DNA from: Candidula unifasciata
Taxonomy: Eukaryota; Mollusca; Gastropoda; Stylommatophora; Geomitridae
Length of the DNA: 64,000 bases
Direction: 5' to 3'
Assembly (NCBI GenBank): GCA_905116865.2
Contig: CAJHNH020007057.1
Coordinates: forward strand, 130,100 to 194,099
Shown: positions 32,400-45,468 of the stretch, in pieces
Layout: each line of letters starts with the position of its first letter
Numbering within the stretch: the first letter of the stretch is position 1
The notes under the pieces: model-generated
The model's database searches: none
What the model was told of the DNA's origin: nothing
What the model saw: only the letters and a program-made list of their open reading frames with translations
Translations under genes and position numbers: made by a program

Positions 32400-33350
32400 G
32401 GCTGAAGACGTTACCTGGTGTGACTTGACTTCTGGAGACATTACCTGGAATTCTTTGACTTCTAAAGACATTACCTGGAATTCTTTGACTTCTAAAGACA
32501 TTACCTGGTATTCTTGACTTCTAAAGACATTACCTGGTATGACTTGACTTCTGGAGACATTACCTGGTATGCCTTGACTTCTAAAAACATTACCTGGTAT
32601 TCTTTGACTTCTAAAAACATTACCTGGTATTCTTTGACTTCTAAAGACATTACCTGGTATTCCATTTCTAAAGATATTACCTGGTATGCCTTGACTTCAG
32701 AAGACTTTATCTGGTATGCCTTGACTTCTAAATACTTTACCTGGTATGCCATGACTTCTAAGACATTACCTGGTATGTCTTCTTCTTCTTCTTCTTCAGT
32801 ACTCCGAGCACTTGAGGTTCTTTGCTGCAGATGCCACCTGCCTCCATTCATCTCTCTGGTTGGCCTTCTCTTGGTGACCTGGTATTCCTTGACTTCTAAA
32901 GACATCTACCTTGTATTCCTTGAATTCTAAAGACATTTCTGAAGACATTTACCTGGTATTCCTTGAGTTCTAAAGACATTTACGTGGTATTCCTTGACTT
33001 CTAAAGACATTACCTGGTATGCCTTGACTTCTAAAGACATTACCTGGTCTGTCTTGACTTCTAAAGACATTACCTGGTATGTCTTGACTTCTAAAGACAT
33101 TACCTGGTATGTCTTGACTTCTAAAGACATTACCTGGTATGCCTTGACTTCTGAAGACATTACCTGGTAAGCCTTGACTTCTAAAGACATTTACCTGGTA
33201 AGCCTTGACTTCTAAAGACATTTACCTGGTAAGCCTTGACTTCAAAAGACATTACCTGGTATGCCTTGACTTCTAAAGACATTACCTGGTATGCCTTGAC
33301 TTCTAAAGACATTACCTGGTATGCCTTGACTTCTAAGGATATTAAACTGG
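32400..33350. repeat. 30-bp minisatellite with LINE piece inside
   Basis: Unit GACATTACCTGGTATGCCTT plus GACTTCTAAA, about 28 copies. The array is interrupted at 32775-32880 by a foreign TCTTCTTCTTCTTCAGTACT...TTGGTGACC piece. The unit is a multiple of three, so frames such as LTSKDITWYA stay open; it is not a gene. Confidence 0.95.
32775..32880 (-). mobile_element. LINE 3' fragment in the 30-bp array
   Basis: TTCAGTACTCCGAGCACTTG, TTTGCTGCAGATGCCACCTG, TCATCTCTCTGGTTGGCCTT match 52283-52380 and 56030-56100. On the - strand it begins within the LINE C terminus and ends in a (GAA)n tail. Confidence 0.7.
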
Positions 33351-33369
33351 TACCCATTTTCGACTGGGT

Positions 33370-33485
33370 GAAGCCTGAGAACCTAGAGGTTTTTTTTTTT
33401 ATCTATCTGATACGGATTCCAACCCAACACTTTCGGGTCGGCAAGTCAAGTGAGCGTCTAACCACACCACCATAGCTCCCTTGAT
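33370..33485 (-). mobile_element. tRNA-like SINE head
   Basis: On the - strand GGGAGCTATGGTGGTGTGGT, TAGACGCTCACTTGAC and GTGTTGGGTTGGAATCC resemble A and B boxes. Confidence 0.5.
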
Positions 33486-33664
33486 TTAGCTCACATAATG
33501 TCTGTGCCGTCTCCACAAGAAAGTTTGGCTACAGCTACATAAAACTGTTGTTATATAAGAAATGTCCGCATTGTGTGTGAAGTGTATCTAATGATCAATA
33601 AATAGTGGTTTTATTTACTGCTTGTAGAGTTTGTTTGATTCATCTTATTGATTTGTAAGGGATG

Positions 33665-33872
33665 CAGCCAGAACAACTACCAACACAGGTGATACACATG
33701 AAAAGATCTGAAGTGAAAGCAAGAGGCCGCCCTAGCAGAAATGGACTGATGACATTAAAGTGCTTCTACATCAACATGGAATTACAGCAGACTATCAAGC
33801 AAAGGATCACAAACTGTTCCTCCTCACGATGCTTAAAGGTAGAAGTGGAAATTGATGATGACGATGATGATA
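33665..33872 (+). mobile_element. LINE 3' fragment with GAT tail
   Basis: The translation GRPSRNG (GRPxRxW-like, degraded) is followed by sequence ending GATGATGACGATGATGAT at about 33855. Confidence 0.5.
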
Positions 33873-33899
33873 TAAATTTGTATCCACTCATTCACTGAA

Positions 33900-34560
33900 A
33901 TGAGAAATACAGGCCTGAGGAAATAAGAGAGAGATACACCCTACAGCGAACGTTGATGAGAGAGATCAAAGGTGCTGAAATAGATTCCACTTATAATACT
34001 GAAATGATTGCACAGAATCAGGAAACAGACTGTGAGCTCTATCTTAGTCTTAGACATGGTTTCAATTTCACTGCAATCGGGTTTTCCCCAAACTTGCTCC
34101 ATTTCTGTGCCAGTGAAAATCAAATGAAAAGTCCCTCACTATCCCATTTGAAAAAAACTGGTAAACAAACAAATAATCCTGAAACAATCAAGAGATATGC
34201 ACACGCAGTAAATGCATATGACAGTTGTGCCAAAGCCAACAGTTGCCACCAGAAATGCAGTTTGTCATTGATGGAAGTAGTCAGGCATGATAAGTTATGG
34301 CCATACACACATAGAATTATTACATAAGGTATGTCACCAGCTGACATGTAAACAGGCCATATTGAATACCATGACACAACCATAGCACAAATGAAAGGCA
34401 TTCCACAGGAAAAACACAGCTCACATGGCTGCACCAAGCATTAAACTCAGTAGTTCATGCAACAAGGGTTGCTACCACCGTCCATATTTGGAAACTGCAT
34501 TAGCAAAGCGCTGTCGGAAGAAAAGAACAAACTTTGAAGCTTATCTTTCTGCCATGCCTA
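33900..34560 (+). other. Unassigned dispersed repeat
   Basis: An open frame (33953-34324) encodes a 124-residue peptide with no recognised domain. The stretch TTTCACTGCAATCGGGTTTTCC to TCTGTGCCAGTGAAAA recurs in diverged form at about 37195-37250, so this is more likely retroelement-derived than a host gene. Confidence 0.4.
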
Positions 34561-35516
<956 letters not shown>

Positions 35517-35989
35517 GGGTGTCTCATGTTTCCATCTGCAGAAAAACTATGTTTTTATTCAAATAATAGGCTCTACATCAGGCAGGTCAAAGTGAGAGTC
35601 CTCTGAAGGCTGTTTGGGGTCACATCTGTGTCGTTATGAAGGTCGCACAGGACAGCTAATTAAGTCATTTAACCAAAATTATTGTAGAATATTTTCTTTG
35701 TGCGGGCCGCAGGTGTGCTTGCAAAGGGCCCGTGGGCCAGGTTTGACATGCCAGCTCTACACGACTACCACTGTTCTGAAAACACACTTTAATGCAGGCC
35801 CTTCACTGCTGAAGAATATGTATAAGCACAGCCAGAGTTATTAATGGGTTTGGTGACATGTTTATTTTTCTTACGTACGGAAACATGGGACACCTGGGGC
35901 CCAACAGGACTTTATACATGTATATGTATATGTAAAAATATATATACAAAACACAATTCAACCAATAAGTGCTCCATTCTACTTTTAAC

Positions 35990-36290
35990 TCTAGCCCGAG
36001 TTTGAAGAATCTCAGCGCACTGCACGAACTCCATTGCACTGGCAGGGATCCTAATATACTTTGGGTAGATTTGTTACTCCAAATTTTGCCCGGGCAGCGC
36101 CGCTAGGCTACTCTTTTCAACTTCCATCTGCCAAGGGATTTTTTATGTGCACAAGAATACACATGAGCGTCCGATCTTACTAGGAAATTACCAGACGTCA
36201 ACGTTAAAAAACCCCAGCCTTCACCGGGGCTTGAACCTGGGACCATCAGTACTCAAGGCAGACATAGTACCTCAAAACCATTCAGCCCCC
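35990..36290 (-). mobile_element. SINE family 4, antisense
   Basis: GGATCCTAATATACTTTGGG, AAATTTTGCCCGGGCAGCGC, GGCTACTCTTTTCAACTTCC, CATGAGCGTCCGATCTTACT and CACCGGGGCTTGAACCTGGG (antisense B box) match the family in reverse order. Confidence 0.85.
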
Positions 36291-36298
36291 CTCCCCCC

Positions 36299-36674
<376 letters not shown>

Positions 36675-36989
36675 ATACATACAAATATAACATTATGTTT
36701 AGCCTTCATGTGACACAAAGGGCTGGCAACAGATTGCTCTAATTCTCTACACTTACAAACATAATGTTCACAGGCAAATGCCCAATGTGCAGCTTGAGCA
36801 TCACAACAATAGCTAACTTAACTCAAAAACATAATCACACCCAAGCATATCAGATCAAATAGGAGACTTTATGTTATAGATACATACAATCATGCAAGTA
36901 ATATGAATTATGTGGATCACTGGAACAAATTAACCATGGAAGCAAAAAGTAAATACTGAATTTATTTACAAAAAATATATTTTCTTTAC

Positions 36990-37195
36990 AAGGTTTCGCT
37001 TGTGCAAGGACACTCCAAACACTCATATAAAATTAGGTATGAGCCAAACAGTTCTCTGTCAGTGTCTTCGTGCTGAACAGACTCAAGAACATGTCTTGCA
37101 AGACTATCCTCTCCTGGAGGGGCAGCTAAGCAACATGTAACCACATCCAGTCGACCTGACAACTAATCTTTCTGGTAATCTGGTAATCCTAGTTT
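36990..37195 (+). pseudogene. LINE C-terminal fragment
   Basis: The translation LCQCLRAEQTQEHVLQDYPL followed by LEGQLSNM matches the zinc-binding tail (C-x-C-x(6-8)-T-x-E-H-x-L-Q-x-C-P) after the RNase H domain of LINE polyproteins, with stops. Confidence 0.65.
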
Positions 37196-37404
37196 CAGCT
37201 TCATAGCAAACGGGTCACCCCATAGTTGCTCCACTCCTGTGCCAGTGAAAAACTCATGTAGCTCACAGTGTCACGCCATGCACTCAACTCAGAAACTAAT
37301 CTTTGGGGAAACCTACAAGACCTTGAGGTGAGATCTGAGTTTGAGGCTTTAGTGGATTCAGCACACAACCAGAGATAGCTGAAGAAGAAAGATTCTTCTT
37401 GTTT

Positions 37405-37695
37405 TTTCTAACTCATCGACTGTAAACTTTGGTGGAAAGTTCTGGTTGTTCATCCACTTCTGGATGTCTTATTCCAGGACATGGCTGTTGCATGCACATC
37501 CATTCTACAGAACTGGCTTATTTGTGTGTAGACTATTGTTTCCTTGCTTCTCAGACAGGACAAATGCACTCTGACTTCGAGGAACCCCCCCCCCCCCCCC
37601 CAGTCGACACTTACGACATACTTGTTGAAGAGTAGGAGTCAGCGGTTCAATTCTTGTTTCATCCTACAACGGGACCCTGGAACCCACACGGGAAA
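37405..37695 (-). mobile_element. SINE family 2, antisense
   Basis: CATCGACTGTAAACTTTGG, GTTCTGGTTGTTCATCCACT, CAGTCGACACTTACGACATA and GACCCTGGAACCCACACGGG are present. A C run of about 15 (37586-37600) replaces the usual stretch. Confidence 0.85.
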
Positions 37696-37799
37696 GAAAA
37701 GGATTGAGTGACAAATGGGTAATATTCTTCTTCTTCTTTCCTTCACTTAAAATAAATTATCTATATCTGCAATGCTGTCTCTAGTATGAAATTAACTGT

Positions 37800-38175
37800 C
37801 TTTTGTCATTCCTAAGCCGCCCTAAAGTTTGACTTCCACCAGTGGCTCTTTTGGCCAGAAGTTTTGCCTGGAAGCGTTGAATCTGGGACAGTCTTGGGGG
37901 ATGTGATCTGTTGTCTCAGGTGCCAGTCCACAGGTACACATGACTGATTCTCCAATCTTAAATTTTGTGTACATGTGGCAGCGAAGTCGATCGTGCCCTG
38001 TTCTAGGGTGAAGGATAACGACTTTCTCTAGTCTGTCCATAATATTGTAATCATCTTGTGCCAGTTTCGGTAGCTTTCTGATTGATGATTTGATTGATTC
38101 TCTTCTTCTGTTGATAAGAAACTTGTATGTCGGGTTGTGGGTAATACTGTCGTAGGTCAGAAGTGGTAAAGAAAG
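37800..38175 (-). pseudogene. LINE polyprotein C terminus (RNase H side, zinc tail)
   Basis: An open - strand frame of about 118 codons includes ILHPRTGHDRLRCHMYTKFK, IGESVMCTCGLAPETTDHI and QDCPRFNASRQNFWP. R-T-G-H-x-R-L and C-x-C-G-x(4)-E-T-x-D-H-x-x-x-x-C-P are the conserved C-terminal motifs of jockey/CR1-type LINEs. A second piece of the same family is at 57830-57970. Confidence 0.8.
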
Positions 38176-38344
38176 CACCCATCAAAAGCCAACTGGTCTA
38201 TACACAATCGGAGAATAGCATCCTATGCGCCGCTGTCAGAAAAAGAGTTCTTCACTAACTTGTTCAAGGGGGGGAAAAACCACAATGAAGAGTCCGGAGT
38301 GCCACTTTCACGTAGTCATTTTTCTTAGTGCCTATTCTAGGAGT

Positions 38345-38590
38345 CATCATGAGGTAGCGGCTAGACATTTGCCTGTAGATTCGAAGGTCTCGAGTTCAGG
38401 CCCAGACCTTTTAGATAAATGACCTTGGCTTCCAGGTTGACTGAGCCTTAAATGGGTACCAGGTAAAGTCCTGGGAAGCAAAGCCAGCTGTTGACCCAAA
38501 TCATCCACAGAGTGCCGACTGATCTATAACTCATGGGTCTTGCCCTATATCCCTGAAGGCGTGGAAAGGGGCTGAGGCAGATATGCTCAT
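38345..38590 (+). mobile_element. SINE family 3
   Basis: CATGAGGTAGCGGCTAGAC (A box), CTCGAGTTCAGGCCC (B box), GGCTTCCAGGTTGACTGAGC, AATGGGTACCAGGTAAAGTC and GAAGGCGTGGAAAGGGGC. Confidence 0.82.
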
Positions 38591-38811
38591 CAAATGTTAT
38601 CTTTGGCTTACATTATGTGGTGAGGAACCCACTTTCTTCCACAGTTCGACTCTTGCACCACTGTCCAAGTGGCGACCAGTATCTTTAGTATACCTCGGCC
38701 AAATTATAAACAGTACAGAAACATATTATTCAATGTCTAGGTTTCATGGCAAAGAGTCAGTTACACATCTCCTGTTGTTTGGGACTAAATGAATTACTGA
38801 AACAGTTCTGT

Positions 38812-39270
38812 CGCGTTTCCCCCAAAATAAGACCTCAAAAATAAGCCCCAGTCTATTCTTAGGGGGATGCTCATAATATAAGCCCTGCCATAAACATAAG
38901 CCCTAGTTAAGACAATGTCAGCGAAACTGTTCATCCATTGAAACACATGCCAGGTATATTGAATTATAAAGTAATATAAATAATATTAATCACTATTATG
39001 TTTTTAAGAAATACAGATGTCTTTAATTGAAAAAAAAAAATTTTTTAAGATACCCTCTGAAAAAAAAACCTTGAGGTGTCTTTTGGGACAAAAAGTAGCA
39101 TCTTCTTCCTTTTGTTTGTATAAGTGAGGTATCTGTGTTGTGCCTGTTTACAGCATAGCCGCGATATTTGAGCCCTTCCGCTGGCTTCACATAGCATTTG
39201 TTGACAGGGTTAGCTTCCCAGAAAAATTAATATACAATCAGACCTGGTCTTATTTTGGGGGAAATACGTA
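38812..39270. mobile_element. MITE with TTTCCCCCAAAATAAGACC ends, copy 1
   Basis: The left end CGCGTTTCCCCCAAAATAAGAC is an inverted repeat of the right end GGTCTTATTTTGGGGGAAAT. Subterminal motifs AATATAAGCCCTGCCA and ATAAGCCCTAGTTA are shared with the copy at 52072-52647. It is about 460 bp and encodes no protein. Confidence 0.85.
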
Positions 39271-40307
39271 CACGTAAATGATAATGAAACGGATTACACA
39301 TATTACACGTTGCCTGGGACTAACCAAAATAACAGGGACTAACAAAATTAACATAGTTAAATGGCTTCTAAGTTTGCAAGCACCTTAAAGCACAACTTTC
39401 TACATCCAAAGGTCTCTATGAAATAAAGTTCAACTAGAGACATGTATAAACACAAAAACATAATGTTAAATTACAAAACCTGTAAATATATATACTAAAG
39501 TGCCATTTCTGGGGACTGACAAACAACAAATAATTAAATCTAGCAATAATGTAAAGGATATTAAAGGATATTACTTGACTTGGTCAAAAGTGAAAGCGTT
39601 AAAATTTCGTGTTACCGCACCAATAAGATTGGGTGCGCTTTGATAATGAATGGAAGATGGTTGGATAAGTCAGGAGAAGTTCCCTTGTGACCAATTCAAA
39701 TAACATCCTGCACAATCTGCATGCTTTAAGTTATATGTTATAATACACATACAAAAATAATTGTAGGTTTAAATAAATTCCTGTGATAATACAATAATCT
39801 GTGTACGAAACTATTTCATCAATATAACGAGAAAGTCAGAAAATAAAATGTTGGTCAATTTGTACGTTTGAAAATATATATATATATATGGAAGAAAAGA
39901 TTTGAAAGCAAAAACAAAAAGAGGGAAGCACTGACTAGTCGGTCATGTTTTAAAATATTATACATTAACATGATTTAAGAGCAAATTCTTCTCTGTAGTA
40001 ATATTTACCCTTAAAAGAAAGACAGTGTCATATTTAGCATCAATTTTTGTGGGTGCTTTAAATAGTCAAACTAAATCAATGGATATACAGATAGACAGAA
40101 GGATTGGAGTACTTCATGGAAACAAAAACAATCAAATACAAAGGTTGTGGATAGACTGAGAATGAAACAAGAGTCGCTGACAGAATTTTTCTGTGTAAGT
40201 TCTCCACTTTGGGGAAAAGAACAGAACCCCCCTCCCCCCCCCCCCCCACCCACTCCCTTAATATGCATGTATAAAAGATCACTATTTAGAGGATGTTTCC
40301 TTCAAAG
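39271..40307. other. AT-rich, no gene recognised
   Basis: No supported exon. It contains a short (AT)n patch at about 39872-39888 and a C run at 40230-40248. Confidence 0.5.
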
Positions 40308-40720
40308 AGGAGCGGCTGGCCGAATGGTTAGAACACAGGGCTTTCATGCGGGAGACCCAGGATCAAATCCTCGGTAACCCTGCGAATTTGTTTCTGTGGG
40401 AGGCAAAATAAAATCCTCACCTGCATAGTCGTGGCAACAACACTAGCCATGCAGCCTTAAATCCTCGGGCTCAAAGACCCCCTGCCTACTCCGCAGAAGT
40501 GGTATACAGAGGCAGTAATTGGCAGTTTTCTTCAAGGTCAGAGTGAAATCTGCCTGAGGCCAGGAACCAACAGTGAGGGTTGGACCTATATTTTATAGAC
40601 CAATTGGCACTTGGTGGGTGATGAGGTCAGCATTATGCTGGCCGCCTTTACCTCCCAGGACTTTACTGGGTACCCACTCAAGGCCAGGTCGACCTGGGAG
40701 TCAAGGTCATTATGATAACT
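40308..40720 (+). mobile_element. SINE family 5 head followed by SINE 2/3 body pieces
   Basis: AGGAGCGGCTGGCCGAATGG (A box) and GATCAAATCCTCGG (B box) head the family 5 unit. From about 40480 short pieces like family 2 (AGTGAAATCTGCCTGAGGCC, AGGAACCAACAGT) and antisense family 3 (TGGCACTTGGTGGGTGATGA, AAGGCCAGGTCGACCTGGGA) follow. It is a composite of nested or abutting insertions. Confidence 0.65.
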
Positions 40721-40740
40721 GATGATAAAATAACCATACA

Positions 40741-41010
40741 CAATGAAACCTCGGCTCTCGAACTTAATTTGTTCTTAAAAGCAGTTCAGAAACCATGCTG
40801 TTCAAAAACAAACTACTTTTCGCCCAAGAATTAATTTTAAATGCACTAATTTGTTTTTCTTCAAAATCTCATCCTTTAAGTATGTGGTTTCAGGACTGAC
40901 TGTTCAAGAACCAAAGTTCTGCTTGGAAACAGACATTTTTTCCCTGAAACATCTCCTCAGAAACTGAATTGTTCCAGAAATGAGGTGTTCGAGAACTGAA
41001 GTTAAAATTC
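40741..41010. mobile_element. MITE with AACCTCGGCTCTCGAAC ends
   Basis: The left end AACCTCGGCTCTCGAACTTA is roughly inverted relative to the right end GTGTTCGAGAACTGAAGTT. Internal CAGTTCAGAAACCATGCTGT and CTGTTCAAGAACCAAAG give further inverted symmetry. About 270 bp, non-coding. Confidence 0.6.
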
Positions 41011-42395
41011 TACATGAATCAACAAATGAACAAAGACAAGAATTATCAAAATCATAAAAAGCATTTTTTTTTTTTAAATTACTGTAGTTTTCAAATGTTC
41101 AAACTATAAAATTGACGTTTAAACTATGAGCAAGATAATGATTGCACAAAAAGCCAGAAATATAGACAATATATCACTAAATATTAATATAACTTGTAGT
41201 TTCTGAACATTAACACAAAGTTGCTGCATTTTCTTTAAATAAACTTCTGAAGAACATCATTGGACAAAATGGTATTAAAACAAAGTTGAGAGTAATGGAG
41301 CTGATACACAAAACTATACAAAAATATAATATACTGATAACTCAAAGAAAAAACACAACAGATGTACATGGATATAAAGCAAATATTTCTATTTAATGCC
41401 TTATTTGTTTTCTTCATTCATGTTTCAAAAACACCACTCCCCTTTAGTATTCGTCAAATTCACAGTTCCCGAATTGTGAGGATTACATATCAATGGGATT
41501 TTTTTTTCTCCCGTGTTGGTGCTTAAAAAGATGGTTGGCATGTTGTGCTGCAGTTTACAGTCTGGATGTGATATGTGCACCTTTCAGCCAACACATCTAG
41601 TTTCTGCAGAATCCTAATTAGTTACTGTTTACGCCATACTTTATGGGGGGGGGGGGGGGGGAGCGCCAGTGGATCTCCCCCACCCCCAAAAGGGGGCCCC
41701 CCAAAACCCAGAAATATTTTGATTCATTCTCTGCTAACGTCAAGTTATTCCCCCCCCCCCCCCCTCCCCCAACCACCACACACGACTTGGTGTAGCCAGA
41801 GGGTGGCGCAATACATTTGTTTTATCACCATATGGGTTCTAAAACACAATAATAAACATTAAAACATAGAAAAAAAATTTACTTTCTTGAAATGTTTTTG
41901 TTTATTTACCATTCAGCCATGCCATTTGTGGTGTTTTATTATCCACACACACACACACAAACAAATTACAAAACAGTAAACCAAGTTCAAATGTTAGTTG
42001 TCTTAAGTTCACAGCTTAACAATTTTCAATATCTTCCAAATGTCTGACTATGCTCCACACACAAAAATGAGTTATATAATACAAGAAATAAAAATGGCAT
42101 AGGCATTTGTGAAAAAAAAAAAATTAAGATAAATGATACTGTCAATATCAATCAGTAATCAAATCTAAAATATGTATTTTTATAACTCAAAAATACCAGT
42201 TATTTTTTAATTACTATGTGGTTTTTGTCTCAATAAAATACAATATTCACAATCATTTAGTAAATGGTGTGGTTGTGAAGTTTTAACCAACTGATAGTTT
42301 CACACAGGCAATGGCTGAAGAGCAGGCAGTTGAGTGATAGGCTTTTATGTACGAGACTTACATACATCTAACATCAGATTTTTACCTGGCTACTC
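41011..42395. other. AT-rich, no gene recognised
   Basis: 41527-41640 belongs to a small dispersed family (GGCATGTTGTG, TTTACAG, GATATGTGCACCTTTCAGCC) also at 53163-53300 and 54043-54150. Long G (41644-41660) and C (41751-41764) runs are present. Confidence 0.5.
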
Positions 42396-42399
42396 AAAG

Positions 42400-42900
42400 C
42401 GTTCCTCGAGACAATATGGAGACAAAACTAACCTGCCAGCTAAATAGACTTTCAGAAAACAATCAAACTGTTCTCCAGTTGATCTCGGCTCATTGCGGTA
42501 AAGCAAGAAATGAGTCGGCTGACAGATTTGAAGGAAAAAAAATTTGAAGAAAGGAGAAACAACACACCCATTCATTGTTAATGCCAGAAATGAAAACACT
42601 TATCAAGGGAAAATACAAGGAATTGTGGAGAGAACAAACCAACAGTAAACATCCAAAAGAACCCATCAGCAGACTCAACAGAAAGCAACATACAACAATT
42701 TTCCGTCTACGAACAAGACACCGCAGGCTCAACTACCACACACATAAAATATAGACTGTACAGTTCCCACAGTGTGCATGTCAAGGGATCACAAGCACCT
42801 GAACACATTCTGCAGACCTGCCCACTCTACCTACAACTATGAAAAACGCAAAGAAGAAGATTAAATGTGCTCGTTTTTAATCTGCAGGATAAAAACACCT
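42400..42900 (+). pseudogene. LINE polyprotein C terminus (RNase H end and zinc tail)
   Basis: The translation LISAHCGKARNESADRFEG (end of RNase H, normally H-C-G-x-x-G-N-E-x-A-D) is followed after a frame change by IFRLRTRHRRLNYHTHK and TEHILQTCPLY. Several stops are present. Confidence 0.75.
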
Positions 42901-43644
42901 ACTAGTAATTAAAGAAGACGAGAAAAGGCGCCAAGTTCTCAGACTGCTTGCTTTTTAATTAATTATAACAGCATGTTTTTATTTCAGCTACTTCAAAGTG
43001 GCAACAAGAAATCTTACTACATCCCCTATTCCTTGTTGAAAAATAATTTCATAGCCAGCATTTATCCATACACATAGCTAAACATGACATCAATGATTGA
43101 ATTATTATGTACATTTGGCACAATTTTACAACCACAAAAAAAAAAAAAAAGCTTATTGACAACTGGTTTGTATCTGGGCACATAATTATTATTCAGAGAG
43201 TCTCTGCTCTGCTGTATAAAGGGTCCTAAAAAAGGACTCTTTACAGGCCGTAGCAGCACTGGGTATTTCCCCACCCTCCCAATCTAAAAGTACAATAGGA
43301 AATTTTATGAGGAGTAAAAGCCGCCCGATAAAGAAGGTAAGCTCTGACAGAAAGAGCACAGGCTCTTCTGGTCTGGCTGTCTGGCAGCTTCTGCAGACTG
43401 CCTTGTTCCTAATGTATAATTAGTGTTACCTTTTCTTTGAAGTAAACAAGGAGGGCTCGTGCTGTATGGAAAACACATGGTTTCTACAGTACCACACAGA
43501 TTTTGTGTTAATTATTTTGATATTCCCAAGCCTCATTATTACAACAAAATACAACTGTTATAAAAACTTCCTGTATATATGTATGTGTCAGGGTGTCTGT
43601 ATGTGCCCTTATGTGTTTGTCTGTGTGTGTCTGTATGCATGTAT

Positions 43645-43717
43645 GCCTTTATGTATGTATGTATGTATGTATGTATGTATGTATGTATGTATGTATGTAT
43701 GTATGTATGTATGTATG
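43645..43717. repeat. TATG microsatellite, left half
   Basis: About 18 GTAT units interrupted at 43718 by the LTR retrotransposon; the same repeat resumes at 49200. Confidence 0.95.
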
Positions 43718-44408
43718 TGTTGTACACTTAATTTGTACATTCTTTTGTATACTTTATATTCAACCAAGTATTTAGGCCTAGGGTGCCTATTCTAGTATTC
43801 CGCTGGATATCTCCTTGATGGATGTGCTACAGTGAAGTCCTGCATTCTATAACTGGCACACTTGGCACCGACACAGCATCATGTAATACAGTCGCTACCT
43901 TTACAAGCCAACAATAACGCTTGTGACAGGCCACATAAACTTTAATGGCATTAAAGTTACACGTCACAAGATGATGATGATTATTCAATAAAACATGTAC
44001 GATAATAAATCTCCATTATCTATGCTGATGATATAAAAGATTACAGCAGCTTTTCTCAATGGGCTCCTGCCATTAAAATAAGTAAATAGACATTGAACTG
44101 TCTCCCGCAAACAACGGTAAATCAAAACCTCACAAAGAGAAAACGTTTCTATAATATCCTCATACAGAGAGCCAACACAGTTTCCGCTAACCCCGCGGAA
44201 ACACGTCCGACTTGGACAATGGAAATATCTCAACTGCCGAATCCTTTGTGTTCTGCAGGAGCCTTTGTGTTAATCGCCCAGCATTCAATTAGCTGGTATC
44301 CCAGGTAACAGACCCGACCGGTGGCCGCTGTGTGAACCTTTCACCTGCGCTATGACCACTAGAAGAAACTAGAAGAAACTTTAACTCTTGGACTATAAGA
44401 TTACAACA
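43718..44408 (-). mobile_element. 3' LTR of Ty3-type retrotransposon
   Basis: A 691-bp direct repeat identical in length, and by eye in sequence, to 48509-49199. It starts TGTTGTACACTTAATTTG and ends TTACAACA, so TG...CA borders are present. As the element is on the - strand this is the 3' LTR. A polypurine tract (GAGAGGGGGGGATAAG on the - strand, about 44409-44425) directly precedes it. Flanking GTATG (43713-43717) equals GTATG after the other LTR (49200-49204), consistent with a 5-bp duplication. Confidence 0.95.
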
Positions 44409-44882
44409 GCTTATCCCCCCCTCTCACAAACTGAAAATCTATGTTTTCAGTTGCATAATTTTAACTCTGTTGTAGTCATCTAGACAACTTATATTCGAAT
44501 ATACCTAGTGAAATCCACATGTAGTTAAGTGAGAATGCATGTAAACGAAATGATGATAACTTTTGTTATAATAAGAATGCATGTAAATAAAATGATGATA
44601 ACTTTTAGTTATAAGACATGAAATAACAACAAGAAATACAATATAATATCATAACTGGTTCACTAATAACTCATAAGCTAAATCCACATATCATAATTAC
44701 TGTCAATCCAATAAATGGAATCATCTGTCCAAAACACTTGAGAAATTAACTAACTAAACACTTCTCATAGGTATGTCCTTGAAATATACATATCTGGATA
44801 AAGTATGTTGATACCAATATATAAGCATCCATTGCAGTGTAGTGAGGTATAAAAATTCCAATGTGAAAAGGAACTGATTGTC

Positions 44883-45445
44883 TCATGATGTACAAGGAAA
44901 TCTGGACAAATAGTCAGCAAGTACGTTCTCCTTACCACTCCGGTAGATGATGGTATAGTTAAAAGTCTGAAGAAACAATGTCCAACGAAGAATACGGGCA
45001 TTTGTTACAGACCCTGTGTTCAAAACAGCAAGTGACTTGTGGTCTGTAATTACATAAAACGTTCTCCCTATTAGGTACCTGGAGAATTTAGCGATGGACC
45101 AGTAAATTCCCAGTGCTTCTCTCTCTCCGACACTATAGCGTGTTTCAGTGTCGGACAATTTGCGACTTGCATAGAGGCAAGGATGTAAAGTCCCGTCATA
45201 CATTTGGGAAATTACTGCTCCCAGTGCGACATTTGAAGCATCTGAGGAAACATAAAAATCAAGTGATAGATTAGGCAATCTCAGAAATGGTTTATTGTTA
45301 AATGTTCTTTGTATCTGGCTGAGTGCTTGTGCGCAGGATTCATCCCAAAACACCTCTCGAGGCATCGTCTTTCTTGTCAACTCAGACAACACAGATGTTA
45401 TAGAGGAATAATGGGGAATAAATTTAGCGTAGAAGTTCTTAGACC
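44883..45445 (-). pseudogene. Retrotransposon pol remnant: end of RT and RNase H
   Basis: The - strand frame shows the end of the reverse transcriptase region (NFYAKFIPHYSSIT, LTRK) and then a Ty3-type RNase H: DFYVSSDASNVALGAV holds the first acidic residue, TRYSVGEREALGIYW the catalytic Glu and FYVITDHKSL the next Asp. It ends RSGKENVLADYLSR and stops at 44883. No integrase follows in the remaining about 475 bp before the LTR. The palm of the reverse transcriptase is absent: the frame is lost near 45445-45470, where protease sequence abuts the RT end. Confidence 0.88.
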
Positions 45446-45468
45446 CAAAAATGATAGCTCATGAAATG

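Noticed and set aside
32501..33221. Long open frames on both strands with 10-residue repeats
   Set aside because: Artefact of a 30-bp minisatellite whose unit is a multiple of three; interrupted by a LINE piece and lacking any start or splice context.
33953..34324. 124-codon frame as a host gene
   Set aside because: No domain or splice support, and part of the sequence recurs near 37200, so a repeat origin is more likely.
43985..44308. Small open frames in both LTRs
   Set aside because: They are identical because the LTRs are identical; no support as proteins.
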